Origin: Clusia tigrina
Lineage: Eukaryota > Arthropoda > Insecta > Diptera > Clusiidae
Length of the DNA: 64,000 bases
Assembly (NCBI GenBank): GCA_920105625.2
Contig: OV050031.1
Span: 7,977,501-8,041,500 of the forward strand
Direction: 5' to 3'
In this document: piece by piece, positions 16,106-26,994 of the stretch
Position numbering within the stretch: position 1 is the stretch's first letter
Layout: each line of letters begins with the position of its first letter
Program-made: the position numbers and the translations under genes
Notes under the pieces: generated by a model
Databases searched by the model: none
Told to the model about the DNA's origin: nothing
What the model saw: the letters and a program-made list of their open reading frames with translations, nothing else

Positions 16106-16355
16106 CAGAGAACACAGAGAAAGGAAAGTCTCTTTCGTTGCCAGCGTCTGTAGCGGACACACCACGATTTTGAGTGGATTCACCACGATTTTCAGTGGAT
16201 TCACCACAATTTTGAGTGGATTGACATTTAAGTTTCTTTTCTCTGTGTTCTCTGACACGAATCCACTCAAAATCGCGGTGAATCCACTCAGAATCGTGGT
16301 GTGTCCGCTACGGACACTGCCAGCGAAAGAGACTTTCCTTTCTCTGTGTTCTCTG
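16106..16355. mobile_element. Foldback/MITE-like inverted-repeat element (250 bp)
   Basis: CAGAGAACACAGAGAAAGGA at the left is mirrored by its complement at the right (ending 16355). The arms stay complementary for about 80 bp, through GCGGACACACCACGATT. Inside the arms lie tandem 21-bp units (CACCACGATTTTGAGTGGATT). A further inverted copy of the terminus (TTTCTCTGTGTTCTCTG) sits at 16238-16254. No coding capacity or target duplication was seen. Confidence 0.85.
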
Positions 16356-16493
16356 GTTCAAAGGATCTGAGATTAAATTGCCCAGCGACCAATATTCTAC
16401 TTGCAGACCTAGTCTCGAGACTTCAGGCAAAAATATGTATTGGAGGGAGCTGCAAGATTATATCCAGTGTTGCCGTTAGTGTAGTTCTTAGAT

Positions 16494-16695
16494 TTTAGTT
16501 AGTTAGTTCTTAGTTCTTAGTTAGTTAGTTCTTAGTTAGTTCTTAGTTAATTAGTTCTTAGTTAGTTAGTTCTTAGTTAATTAGTTAGTTAGTTCTTAGT
16601 TTTTAATCAGTTAGTTCTTAGTTAGTTACTTCTTAGATCTTAGTTAGTTAGTTCTTAGTTAGTTGGTTCTTAGTTTTTAGTCAGTTAGCACTTAG
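16494..16695. repeat. TTAG-rich tandem repeat
   Basis: Irregular repeats of TTAGTTAGTTCTTAG occupy about 200 bp. Confidence 0.92.
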
Positions 16696-17611
16696 TTCTT
16701 ATTCCCCGTACTGCATAATACGGCGAGCTTTTGGACTTGTTCAAATGGCCTCAGATCCTTTGTATTTATTACTACATTCCTCCACACCATTATATTATTA
16801 TACCGTAGAGCAATATAGGCCTAATAATGGCTGTATAGTCATAACGAGACAGATCTGATTCATATTTTTTATATGGAGCCCTGAAGTACTCCTAATTTTT
16901 GTTCTTCACTTGACTATGGGTATCGGCAAAATTTGTTCCACTGACCCAATATGGCGACTGGTAGTGTATAAATGCCTTGGAACTCTTTGGTGGATTAAGA
17001 GCAACTTTTATTTTAAAATCTTAAGGAATTACTTACAGATTTGTTTATAAACTCATTCTAAATGTTAGTTGACTAAATCGCCAAGTTGTTTTGAAATTGT
17101 TTAAAATATTTCATAGCTTCATTCAATTTCACCAACCCCATATCAATGGCATAATAAAACCTAATTTTCCCTAAGAAAGGGGCGGTAATCACTTAAGCAA
17201 AGAATATGGTTTCATACATGTACATATGCTAATCCTGATCCTGACCTTGTCCTTGCAATACACAATAATCCTACAACTTTTCCGGCTTCCAAGGGTACAG
17301 TTAAATTTCTACAATAATCTGTTAAATCAAATTCTGCGTCGGTTTACTGAGCTCGCTCTATATCCGCTTAGGTTGTACAACTTTGTGTTGGAATTAGTTT
17401 CTCACGCTAATTGTTGAAGCCAATCATGCGCCATGCAAACATGACAACCGCAGCAAGTGCACTTATTGTCATTTCACGGCACATAAAGCGAATTTCCATA
17501 TGCCAGCATACGAGCCCAGCTGCATGCCACACCGCCACGTGAGGCACTTCACCCATAACTATGAACATTGTATAACGCTGCTATAGCTGTGACTGTTTTC
17601 TGAGCGCTTAC
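16696..17611. other. Intron-like DNA downstream of the dys bHLH exon
   Basis: No coding homology. The part next to the exon (17430-17611) is less AT-rich and contains CACGTG at 17536-17541, a palindromic E-box of a kind bHLH proteins bind. Function is not shown. Confidence 0.5.
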
Positions 17612-17793
17612 CTTGTTGGAAATAGTTGGCCTTTCGCACGTACACACACACCAATGCCATCAGTTGCAGCTGCGACAAGCGCTGCCGCGTCGACTGCGGC
17701 AGCGGCAGCAAATCGCGCAAATTTGCAATTTCTGCATTGATTAAATCGCGGCGCAGCTTTGAAGCGCCTTTTGTTGATTTATTAGCATCAAAC
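17612..17793 (-). CDS. dys: bHLH exon of a dysfusion/NPAS4-type bHLH-PAS transcription factor (internal exon, partial gene)
   Basis: Read on the minus strand, this 182-bp exon encodes about 60 residues, beginning FDANKSTKGASK and ending near YVRKANYFQQ. The segment STKGASKLRRDLINAEI is the basic region and start of helix 1 typical of NPAS4/Dysfusion. LLPLPQSTRQRLSQLQLMAL covers the loop and helix 2. The exon is preceded by a pyrimidine-rich acceptor ending CCCCGCAG (AG at 17794-17795) and followed by a consensus donor AAG|GTAAGC (GT at 17610-17611). It enters with one base completing a codon and leaves after one base of the next codon. In Drosophila, Dysfusion dimerises with Tango and acts in tracheal fusion cells and leg joints; that is family knowledge. 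The PAS domains are not recognisable at lower coordinates, so they should lie left of this window. The open frame runs on past both splice sites, but the homology stops at them. Confidence 0.9.
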
Positions 17794-18164
17794 CTGCGGG
17801 GAAGAGAGCCGCAAAGGGCGGGGGAGAGAGAGAAAGAGAAAAGTAAATTAAAGAAAGCCGTTATTGTGTGGGAGGAGTGTTCATTTACATTCGTTTGCAT
17901 TATGCAAATTAGCTACAAAAATATAAATTTAATCAAATATATAATAAAATATAATTTTACAAACTTAATTGATTTTTTTAACATTACTACGAAGTGCTTA
18001 ATTTATAAATATATTATTATTATTAGCTGGTTGTTCTGTAAACTGGGCTTACGAGTACCCACCTACCAAAAGGCTTGAGCTAGAAACAAGCCCGCTTAGT
18101 AAAGAGTGAGTGTGTGACTGAAGGCTGCAGTTTTTGTTGGCTGTAAATGTTCCCCAACTATTGT

Positions 18165-18191
18165 ATGTTGTTGTTGTTGTTGTTGTTGTTG
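18165..18191. repeat. (TTG)n microsatellite
   Basis: Nine or so TTG units follow GTATG in the dys intron side of the bHLH exon. Confidence 0.9.
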
Positions 18192-18313
18192 TTTCAAGGC
18201 AAGATTATACATTATTCTAATAATGTTTGCATTGCCTTTGTTCTTACAGGTACGAGTATAGTTTGAGTCGCTGTTAAGAAGCTGAAAATGAACTGTTTAA
18301 GCCTTAAGCAGGG

Positions 18314-18376
18314 TAAAGAAATATGATTAGGCCATTGTTATACCTTAAGGCTTAATGGCCTAATCATATTTCTTTA
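18314..18376. repeat. Perfect 23-bp hairpin
   Basis: TAAAGAAATATGATTAGGCC at 18314 is exactly complementary to the sequence ending at 18376. The loop is 17 bp and contains CCTTAAGG. It may be a small foldback element or an intronic RNA hairpin. Confidence 0.9.
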
Positions 18377-18414
18377 AGTACTTCACAGAATTATAAGACA
18401 CTTTCTAAGCCCAT

Positions 18415-18880
18415 CTAAGGTTCTGGTGGAAAGTGTAGGTCCGTTAGGACAGCTTTTCTTTTTTTATAGCTTTATAGTATTTATAACAGAATTCCTTAAA
18501 AATTGTATACAACCTGTTGGTTTGAAAAGAGTTGTAATAATGCTTTCCCTTTAATATAGCGTTACAATGAGTTTATACCCTATTTTAGAAAGCCTTTACA
18601 ATTAACATTCTTACAGAGCCTTTACAAAGATTTTATAGAGGTTATATAAAGCTCTGGTGGAATTTTTGTAAGTACGATATCACGGATTTTTAAAGCTTTA
18701 TAGTAGTTATAACAGAATTCCTTGAAAAACTCGATGGCACTTCTCAGTTTTTATAGAGTTGTAATAATGCTATCCCATTACTATAGCTTTAAAATTGTAT
18801 TTACCATATTTTAGAAGGCTTTTACAAGCAACATTATTATAAAGCTACTACAAAGCTTTTATAGAGGTTAAGAAAAACAA
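18415..18880. repeat. Diverged tandem duplication, about 226-bp period
   Basis: CTGGTGGAA, TTATAACAGAATTCCTT (18481 and 18707), GTTGTAATAATGCT and TTTTATAGAGGTTA all recur in the same order in two copies. Confidence 0.8.
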
Positions 18881-18889
18881 TTATTTTTA

Positions 18890-20195
18890 GTTTCAAGATC
18901 GTAACTATAACTACAGGCTAAAACTAAAAGGCTATAAGTATAAGGTTATAAGTATAAAGCTATAATTATAAAGCTATAAGAATAATGCTATAATCATGAG
19001 GCTATAATTATAAGGCTTAAGTATAAGTGTTAAGAAACTAAACTTTTATTTGGAATTAATTTAATAAACTCGACCGTCTCACACAAATTACTCTTTCATA
19101 CTGGTCTATAACCTTCGATAACTTAATTAGTTATAACATTACAAGGGGGCCACTCAGCAACAATAAGGCTATAAGAATAATGCTATAATTATAAAGCTAG
19201 AAGTATAAAGCTATAAATATAATGCTATAATCATAAGGCTATAAGATTACAAAGCAAGCATGCATAGGTATAAACGAGGCAATGCGGACATGTCCCACAG
19301 CAGCACTAGAAGTAGTCTTGGACTTGATGCCACTACACATATTTGTACGAAAGATAGCAACAGAAACTACAGTTAGGACGATAGGGATTAGAACAAAAGC
19401 TGTGGCTTTCAAAGGGCAATGGTACCTATAACATCCTTCTAGACTACCCATAAGATAGGATTAGTAAGAAATTTAACTTTGGGCTAATATGAGAATGTCT
19501 GAGGACACTGAATCAACTGGGCAAGAACAATAAAGTCAGCCTTAAGTAGTGAGCAGGCTTAAGTATAAGGCTAGAAGTATAAGGTTATAATTATAATGCT
19601 ACAAGTATAAAGTTATACGTATAAGGCTATTAGTATAAGGCTATAAGTATAAGGGTATAATCGTAAGGTCATAATTATAAGACTATGATTATAAAGCTAT
19701 AAGTATTAGGCTATAAGTATAAAGTTATAAGTATAAGGCTATTAGTATAAGGCTATTAGTATAAGGCTATAAGTATAAGGGTATAATCGTAAGGTCATAA
19801 TTATAAGACTATGATTATAAAGCTATAAGTTTAAGGCTATAAGTATAAAGTTATAAGTATAAGGCTATTAGTATATGGCTATAAGTATAAGGGTATAATC
19901 GTAAGGTCATAATTATAAGACTATGATTATAAAGCTATAAGTATTAGGCTATAAGTATAAAGTTATAAGTATAAGGCTATTAGTATAAGGCTATTAGTAT
20001 AAGGCTATTAGTATAAGGGTATAATCGTAAGGTCATAATTATAAGACTATGATTATAAAGCTATAAGTATTAGGCTATAAGTATAAAGTTATAAGTATAA
20101 GGCTATTAGTATAAGGCTATAAGTATAAGGCTACATGTATAAAGCTGTAAATACAAAGCTATAAGTATAAGGCTATATTAGTGTAAGGCTGTAAG
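18890..20195. repeat. 14-bp satellite with 112/126-bp higher-order units (left part)
   Basis: Monomers are AAGGCTATAAGTAT-like. The variant GGGTATAATCGTAAGGTC starts at 19653, 19779, 19891 and 20017, spaced 126, 112 and 126 bp, that is nine, eight and nine monomers. The array is interrupted by a LINE fragment (19255-19555) and ends at a mariner; it continues briefly at 21491. Confidence 0.95.
19255..19555 (+). pseudogene. LINE reverse-transcriptase 'thumb' fragment inside a satellite array
   Basis: The plus frame reads EAMRTCPTAALEVVLDLMPL, then HIFVRKIATETTVR. This is the conserved segment between RT and RNase H in LINE ORF2 proteins (AMRTTPTAALEVLLGLPPL type). Stops follow near 19430. The 14-bp satellite lies on both sides, so the fragment landed in the array or the array spread around it. 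Confidence 0.8.
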
Positions 20196-20197
20196 TA

Positions 20198-21490
20198 CGA
20201 GTTGTACTATTTATATTTCGGGAACTGGCAACACTAATGTCAATAGCTAAAATCTGGCAACACCATAATAAAGTATGACATTTTTCAGCATAAACGTACT
20301 CACAACGTGTTGATGTACAAGTGCTATTTGTTTTGTTTACAGTGAGTTAAGAAAATCAATTTGGCCAAAAAATGGAAAATTCAAGAGAAGGTTTTCGTTG
20401 GATTATTTTTCACAACCTTCGACGTGGATTATCTCAACAAGAATGTGTCGATGAACTCAGTTCTTTGTATGGCGATAAAGCACCATCAAAAACCAGAGTA
20501 TATCGCTGGTATAGTGAATTCAATCGTGGTCGTAGTTCGGTGGCCGACGAACTGCGTGAAGGTCTTCCAAAATCGGTTGTTGTGCCACAAAATATCGATG
20601 CAGTGCGTGAACTGATAATACAAGATCGTCATGTGACATATCGTGAGATAGAGGACACCTTGGGCATTACCGCCACATCCATACATTCAATATTGCATGA
20701 ACATTTGGTTGTAAAAAAGATTTGTTCGCGTTGCATCCCACATAATTTGACAATCGTTCAAAAAGAGGCTCGTGTCAATTGGTGTAAGGAAATGATTAAA
20801 AAGTTTGACCGTGGGTGCTTCAAAAGACGTGTATAAAATCGTGACAGGTGACGAATCATGGATATATGCGTATGAGCCGGAAACAAAACAGCAATCGACC
20901 TTGTGGGTATTCCAAGACGAGCTAAATCCAACAAAAGTTGTTCGTGGAGGAAGCACAGCAAAGCAAATGGTCGCCTGTTTCTTCGGCCGAATGGATCATG
21001 TGGCCACTGTTCCGCTTGAGCAACGTAGGACGGTCAATTCTGAGTGGTCCACGACTATTTGTTTCCCGGAAGTCTTCGGAGAAATTCGTAAAACCAACCG
21101 CCAAAGATGAATCATTCTCCATCATGACAATGCGAGCTCTCACTCATCTCGTCAAACCGGTGAATTTTTGAGCAGTCAAAACATCGAATTGATGACTCCT
21201 CCTCCGCACAGTCCTGATTTGGCATCTAATGAATTCTTCTTGTTCGCGAATATCAAAGGTAAACCGTGTGGTCAACGATTTACGAGCGCCGAAGAAGCAG
21301 TTGAAGCGTTCAAGAACCATGTTTTGGAGGTATCTCAAGAGGAATGGAAAAACTGCCTTGACAAATGGTTTGAACGAATGCAAAAGTGTATTGATCATCA
21401 AGGGGAATATTTTGAAAAACAATTAAGCAATTTGCATTCAAAAATGTTTGTGATTATTTGCTATTCCCGAAATATAAATAGCACCCCTCG
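20198..21490 (+). mobile_element. Full-length but inactive mariner element (DD34D group)
   Basis: The 1293-bp element has terminal inverted repeats of about 26 bp (CGAG...ATTTATATTTCGGGA; four mismatches) and a TA at each outer edge (20196-20197 and 21491-21492). Its transposase begins at 20372 (MENSREGFRWIIFHNLRRGL). The HTH region has KAPSKTRVYRWYSEF, and the catalytic core has TGDESW (Asp codon 20850-20852) and HHDNASSH (Asp codon 21126-21128). The third position, 34 residues later, is Glu (GAA, 21231-21233) where mariners have Asp. A 1-bp insertion near 20813 shifts the frame, and TGA at 21108-21110 replaces an Arg codon. The N-terminal sequence looks closest to the capitata/mellifera type rather than mauritiana or irritans; that subfamily call is tentative. 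It is inserted in a 14-bp satellite on whose repeats both flanks lie. Confidence 0.93.
20372..21427 (+). pseudogene. Mariner transposase pseudogene
   Basis: The coding region is about 350 codons in two frames. Frame one runs 20372 to about 20815 (HTH domains and linker), then a single extra G moves it to the other frame, which continues to the terminal YFEKQL region at about 21425. One nonsense codon (21108-21110) lies just before the second catalytic Asp. The family's role is TA-targeted cut-and-paste transposition by a D,D34D nuclease. With a frameshift, a stop and a D-to-E change, this copy cannot make an active enzyme. Confidence 0.9.
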
Positions 21491-21525
21491 TATAAGGCTA
21501 TAATTATAAAGGCTTAATACAAACT
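21491..21525. repeat. 14-bp satellite, remnant right of the mariner
   Basis: TATAAGGCTATAATTATAAAGG continues the array that stops at 20195. Confidence 0.85.
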
Positions 21526-21960
21526 TAAACATACTACAAATTGTGACTTTATACTCTTTGTTTTTTAGCTCCATGGGAAAATACCATAAATCTGTGATCG
21601 CTATAGCAATAGAACTAACAGAACTAAAGCAATAATTATAGTGTTTAAAATTTTAACAACTTCTTCGGTGTTGCTTGGGTGCTTTAATAAAGTTGTATCT
21701 TCACTGCCGAACAACTGCTTTATGAGTTTTGCCTCCTGCTACTCTACTAAAACTACATCTGCCTCCATTAAAAACACAATAATTTTTTCTAAGTTAATTT
21801 TGCAATTTTTATTAATTTTGTTTTGTTCATAAAAACCAATTTTTTTATATTTTTAAATTGTTTATTTCATTTAAAGTCTTGAAATTATGCATAGACCCGC
21901 TCAAAGTAACACAATAGCTCCCATAAACGCTCGTAACGCATTCACTTGCCGGGGACTCAC

Positions 21961-21968
21961 CTCACCAT
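21961..21968 (-). CDS. dys: Candidate first coding exon of dys (start codon plus splice donor)
   Basis: On the minus strand the sequence reads ATG GTG AG followed immediately by GTGAGT, a strong splice donor. The exon would contribute two codons plus two bases. Joining to the bHLH exon at 17793 completes an Arg codon and gives a start Met-Val-Arg-Phe-Asp. The phase fits exactly, and NPAS4-type proteins start just before the bHLH. An in-frame stop lies 11 codons upstream with no ATG between, so this is the first possible start here. The base at -3 is C, which is not optimal. The intron would be 4167 bp and would hold a satellite and a mariner. The assignment rests only on phase, donor quality and short-N-terminus logic; a cDNA read would settle it. 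Confidence 0.4.
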
Positions 21969-22374
21969 TAGACAAGCTCCTTCAATTGGCAACAAAGCCG
22001 CCTACTGGTCTCTGAGTGTGTATGAGCTCTCATGTGTGTGTGCATGAGTGCTCATGTGTGTGCGTGTATTTGTGTATGTGCGTGCATAATTTCAAGGCGC
22101 CTTTGCGTTCAAAATTGTTCTCTGTTGCCGTTTTTGTTTATGGTTTGCGAAACTCCATTCATAAATCATAAATTTGTCTTTGTGCATAGGAATTTACGCT
22201 GCTTAGCCTGTTGCTGCTGCTGTGGCTGTGGTTGCCATTGCCATTGCTGGTGCTGCTCCATTGCAATTGCATGCAAATCGGCAACAGTCACTTTGCTCGC
22301 TAACAGGTTGCTAATGTTCTATGCTTTATGGTCAATTGAGCGTAGTTAACATTATGTTTGTTTCTGTTTCTGAG

Positions 22375-22460
22375 CTGTTGTTGTTGTTGTGTGGTTATTG
22401 TTGTTGTTGTTGTTGTTGTGTGGTTATTGTTGTTGTTGTTGTTGCTGTTATTGCTGTAGT
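22375..22460. repeat. TTG trinucleotide repeats
   Basis: Two blocks of TTG units are separated by GTGGTTATTG in the low-repeat island upstream of the candidate dys start. Confidence 0.9.
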
Positions 22461-23621
22461 TATGCCATTCTTGTTGCCGCTTTAAATGGCCCCAACATTT
22501 TGCTATTGCTGATCTGATAACGAAAGCAAAAAACATCGTTTTATCGTTGCTTTTCGTTTGGTTTATGTTGGCAACATTCGAAACACTGCAAACATTTCAA
22601 ACATGCAACTGCTGCAGCAACAAACAATATGTAGCACATGTGGCAAATATACGGGTACCAACTCAAAGAGAGGGGAAAGTGTTATTTATGCTACGAGTTT
22701 CACCGCTTAATTAAATCGTCCACTGAAATCGCTGTGCGAGGAAACGCTGCTGTTGCCGTGGCAGTTCACCACTCACTCCACCGCTCTGGTTTGTGTCTGA
22801 GTTCCAAAATTGATTGCCAGATAAATGGATCGTTCAAATACTTTCATTTTCAGTGATCACTTCCAATCCATTCGGAGTAGATTTCTTATAGATTAGTTTC
22901 AAAGTAAGTTTTCATCTTGAGTAGCTCCTTGAACTTCATAAGAACTCTTGATTATCTTACTGAGTTCTAGTAGAAAATACAAATCTTTATATATCTTTGA
23001 TACTAATTATATACCATGTATCGAAGATTTCCCCTCCCTCCGGAAAAAATACGATTTATGATCATTTCAAGGAGGGCCGAATAGGATTGAGGCAAAGCAC
23101 ACCGAGAGATATGTAGTAAAGTTCTGAAGCCACCAAGCCACACGTCTGGAGATACTATCCGAATAGAGGTACCTGACTATCTAACATTTCAACATCATCA
23201 GAGTGATCATCTGAGAAGGAAGTAAACAATGGTATTGGCAAATCTTCACTATGCTTTGTTGGTGGCTTAGCGGATTGTGCAATGGGGTAAACCCAAGAGT
23301 GCCTTCTGTATCGATTCATACCTTTTACAGCAATCAAGGTGGTTTCTTGGCTCTGTCTATGTCATCGAAATTCCAAACGGAAACCCTTTTCGTCCTCCAT
23401 GACTCCAATATCGAAGTGACTCCTGGCTAGTTTTACAAAATTTGTGTGAGGCCCAACATTTGTCTTGTTGTCCAAGTTGTTTTCTAAAATATGCCCGATA
23501 ACTTTAATTTACAAAATCATTTCATATTCCTTCGCTGCTTTTCTTGACAAAATTTATCACAGGTGTAGCAGACATGGTCGGGGTTATTAACAAAAGACTT
23601 GCCTTCTGAGATGTCTTTATA

Positions 23622-24528
23622 AAAGGTGTTTTTTTTAGACGTGTGGTTTTCAATCTGGCAATACTTTTTTCGGAGTTGGTCTTTTTGACAGCTGTCACTT
23701 GGTTTATGCTCAGTTTGGTTTGCCATTTCATAAGTTTATGGCTGAACGCCCATCGAGCGCGTCGCACGTTCGGTGAATGGGCCCAAAACGAGATGGCCAC
23801 CGATCCCGATTTTCACAAATAATTTTGTTCAGCGATGAAGCTCACTTTTGGTTGGATGGGTAAGTTAATAAGCAAAATTGTTGTATTTGGAGTGACGATA
23901 ATCCACAAGCCATTGTTGAGACGCCGCTACATCCTCAAAAAGTCAGTGTTTGGTGCGCTCTATAGGCAGAAGGAATCATTGGTCCATATTTCTTCAAAAA
24001 TGAAGCCGGCCATACTGTTACAGTCAATGGGCCATGATTAATGACTTTTTAGTGCCTGAATTGGATGATGTTGATGTGGACGACCTTTGGCTCCAACAAG
24101 ACGGCGCTACATGCCATACAGCCAACGAGACAATCAATTTATTGAAGGAAACTTTTGGTGAGCGCATTATCTCGCGTCGTGGCCTCCAAGATCGTGCGAT
24201 TTAACACCGCTGGACTATTTTTTGTGGGGTTATGTGAAGTTGCTTGTCTACGCAGATAAGCCCGAGATGATTGACGCATTGACGATTGACGAATATTCGG
24301 CGCGTTATTGCTGACATACGGCCCCAATTACCGCAAAAAGTGGTCGAAAATTGGGCCTCTCGGCTGGAATTTATTCGAGGCAGCCGCGGCGGCCACTTGC
24401 CCGAAATCATTTTTAAAACATAATGGCAAACCCTTATCTTTATAATAAAGCTAAATTCTTGGCAATAACATTAAATTATATGCATTTTATTTCTGCTTGA
24501 AAACCACATGTCTAAAAAAAACACCCTT
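23622..24528 (+). mobile_element. Internally deleted, non-autonomous relative of the DD41D transposons
   Basis: The element is 907 bp with TA at both edges (23620-23621 and 24529-24530). Its inverted repeats start AAAGGTGTTTTTTTTAGAC and match over about 32 bp with two mismatches; they differ from those of the 50.1-kb element, so this is a sister family. The transposase remnant lacks the N-terminal 120 or so residues and resumes at about 23750 (HRARRTFGEWAQNE). It keeps FSDEAHFWLDG, QQDGATCH with the catalytic Asp, and PLDYFLWGYVK, across several frameshifts. The deleted N-terminal HTH makes it dependent on another copy. Confidence 0.88.
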
Positions 24529-24530
24529 TA

Positions 24531-26639
24531 CATCATATAATTTCATTAACCTATTATGCTTTTTTAATTAGCTACTCTTGAACATTCAGAGTGTAGAGTT
24601 TTTATATTCATCTAGGAGAATTTTGATGTCCCTACGATAATGTTTACGGAGCTGTCACGTTACTACCTAATCTACCGCATTCATTATTTGAATGGAACTT
24701 TTCATACCTTTCAACTTATTGGATACAGTTGAAGTGGAAGTGCTGCCAGCAACGAGGCGGCTCCAGCAACAATCTCACCTAACGTTGCATTATGATGCAT
24801 AAAGAAGATTCTGGTTTGCATGAGTGTCAGTGACTAAGATCTTCGAGAATGTTAAGGAATGAGTACTAGTAACTAAGGTCTTCGAATCTAAGAGCAAGAT
24901 AACCGACAAAGAAGCATTTTCAGAACACTCATTGGTCGGAATTCGCTACAACTATCCCTTTGTCAGGATTGCTGATACCGATCATATACATTCTCCTACT
25001 TCATCCTTTTATTATGTAAAAGATTCCTAACCAAAGCACCTTCATGAAGCATTTATTTAGAACCCTTGCCTCCATATTCTTCCCTTGACAGCAATGATAA
25101 ATCCTAAAGAAGTAGCAAATCCCTTTAGTTTACGAGAGATGTTTTTCATCAGACTATCTTTGACATCACAAGCTACTCTGCCACACGAAGATGACAAACT
25201 TAGTTTGACTAACGATGTTCCAGAGTACTCTTGCCTTGAATTTTGTACCTGAGTATGAGAAGCCAGCGAAGCATCATCGGAAGTTGGCACAGCCGCTCAA
25301 TTTCAGGCACGGCATATAAAATTGTCCTTATCTGGTAGGAAAATAATGAAGCCACATTTGCACTCCATTATCACATCCTTCCCATGCCACGATGCTTAAT
25401 AATTTTATCTTAATAAGTGATAAATTTAAGCTGTGTGGGAGAACGTGGCGCTACTGTCAGTTCATATCTCGCGCACATGCAAGTCACTGTCCGCTGCCTT
25501 TAGGCTCCAATAGCGCCTACACCTCATCATAATGGGCAATCCTTAAGCAAATCTATGCAAAAAAAAACAACACAATTACAAAAACAAAAACAAACACACA
25601 AGCAAGCCACAACAACCACAACAACCACAACAACACCAACTGGAAGTGCAGCAATAAAAAAATGCAGCATGTCGATGATGGCGCATCTATCGCAGCTGTT
25701 AATCTTTAGGAGATTGTTGTAAAATTGTTGTTGCTCTTACTGTTGCTGCTGCTGCTGCTGCTGCTGCTGTTGATGTTGATATTATTGTGTTGCTGTTGCT
25801 GCTGTTGTAGATGTTGTTGTTATTGCAGTTGTTGTTGTTGTTACTGCTAATTAAAACCGAAAACACGATCCTTACCAAGGCGATGTTTGTGTGAGATCTT
25901 AATCAAGTATTGCACATCAGCGCATAGATCACCACTACATCTGCCACTAGAGCAGCATGCAGCATGCAGCATGGAGCAAATGCAGCCACCTTCAACGTAC
26001 TCGCAGGTATTGTTGATGTCTGCAGTACGCCTGTGGCAGTCGCTGTATACGCTCAGCTGCAGTTCAAAGGGGGGGTGGGCACAGACTCGGCGAGTGTTGA
26101 TGATGGATAAGCAAATAGTGAATTTGCCTCACTGAAATTGCTCGAGTGTGCGATTTGGCGATTGAGAAAAATTTCTTGGAAATTCAATCTTCAAGTGAAA
26201 ATCTTCAGCTGCACACTCTTCCCTACGCTTCTCCCTGCTTGATTGCAAACTTGTGTACGAGTATGCTGCAGGTTTGCTTTTTTTGTTGTTGTTCTTCTGC
26301 TTCTTTTGTAGAAGAAGCCTGCCCAGTGTTTGCGATTTGTTAGCAATGTTGTTAGCTTGTTGCATTTAGAATTACGAGCAATTGAACGCAAACTTGCCAT
26401 TGATGAGAAGAGTAAGGCCTACGTTTCTATCAAGGCTTAGTAGGAATGCCAGCAGTGTTCGTTATACAGTAAGGTATTCTCTGCCTCCCCTGAATAACGT
26501 TTTTCATTTGAATACTGTAATGAAGCTTTAAATCAATGCCAGTAGTAAAACTTGATTGTGACTACTTCGGAGCTTTAAGGTAATATTCCAATATTCAAGG
26601 AATTGAATCACCAATCCTTATGGAACAGAAGTAGAATAG
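24531..26639. other. No gene seen
   Basis: AT-rich sequence, then the A-rich/ACAACC run at 25560-25660 and triplet repeats; only short frames. Confidence 0.5.
25740..25850. repeat. TGC/TTG trinucleotide repeats
   Basis: About nine consecutive TGC units (25744-25769) are followed by mixed TTG/TGT triplets. The preceding 25560-25660 bp is A-rich with ACAACC repeats. Confidence 0.9.
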
Positions 26640-26720
26640 AAGTGGGATAGGAAGGAGAACCACCGAAGAAAGAGGTCTTCAAGCACCCAAGTATTGATGC
26701 CCATTGTACTGTAAGCCTGG
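26640..26720 (-). mobile_element. LINE 3' UTR fragment, antisense
   Basis: AGAATAGAAGTGGGATAGGA...CACCGAAGAA...CCCAAGTATTGATGCC is the reverse complement of the 3' UTR at 13.0-13.1 kb. Confidence 0.7.
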
Positions 26721-26994
26721 AAAAATATTTGGAGAGAATAAGAAGAGATCGGTTTCCTGATGTGAGGTTGTGGGTGTCCTCGAAGTCATTGGTACTAATC
26801 CTTGCCCCTTGTGCTGGGCAGGAATCAACCGCGATTTCCCTTTAAACTGATTGTTTTTCAAATAGTTCTTTAAACTGTTTTCTAATAGTTATTTTATTTA
26901 TATTTTTTCAATTGTTCTCTTAAATAACTCTGAACAGTAGTTCTTTAGGGAACTTTGTATAGAAAAAGTTATTTCAAAAGATAGAACAGAATAG

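Larger units (their letters stand above)
21526..23619. other. Region around and upstream of the candidate dys start
   Basis: 21970-22900 is a low-repeat island with TG, TTG and GCTGCT runs and candidate 5' UTR/promoter character on the minus strand. No TATA box or initiator could be assigned with confidence. 22900-23619 shows nothing. Confidence 0.4.
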
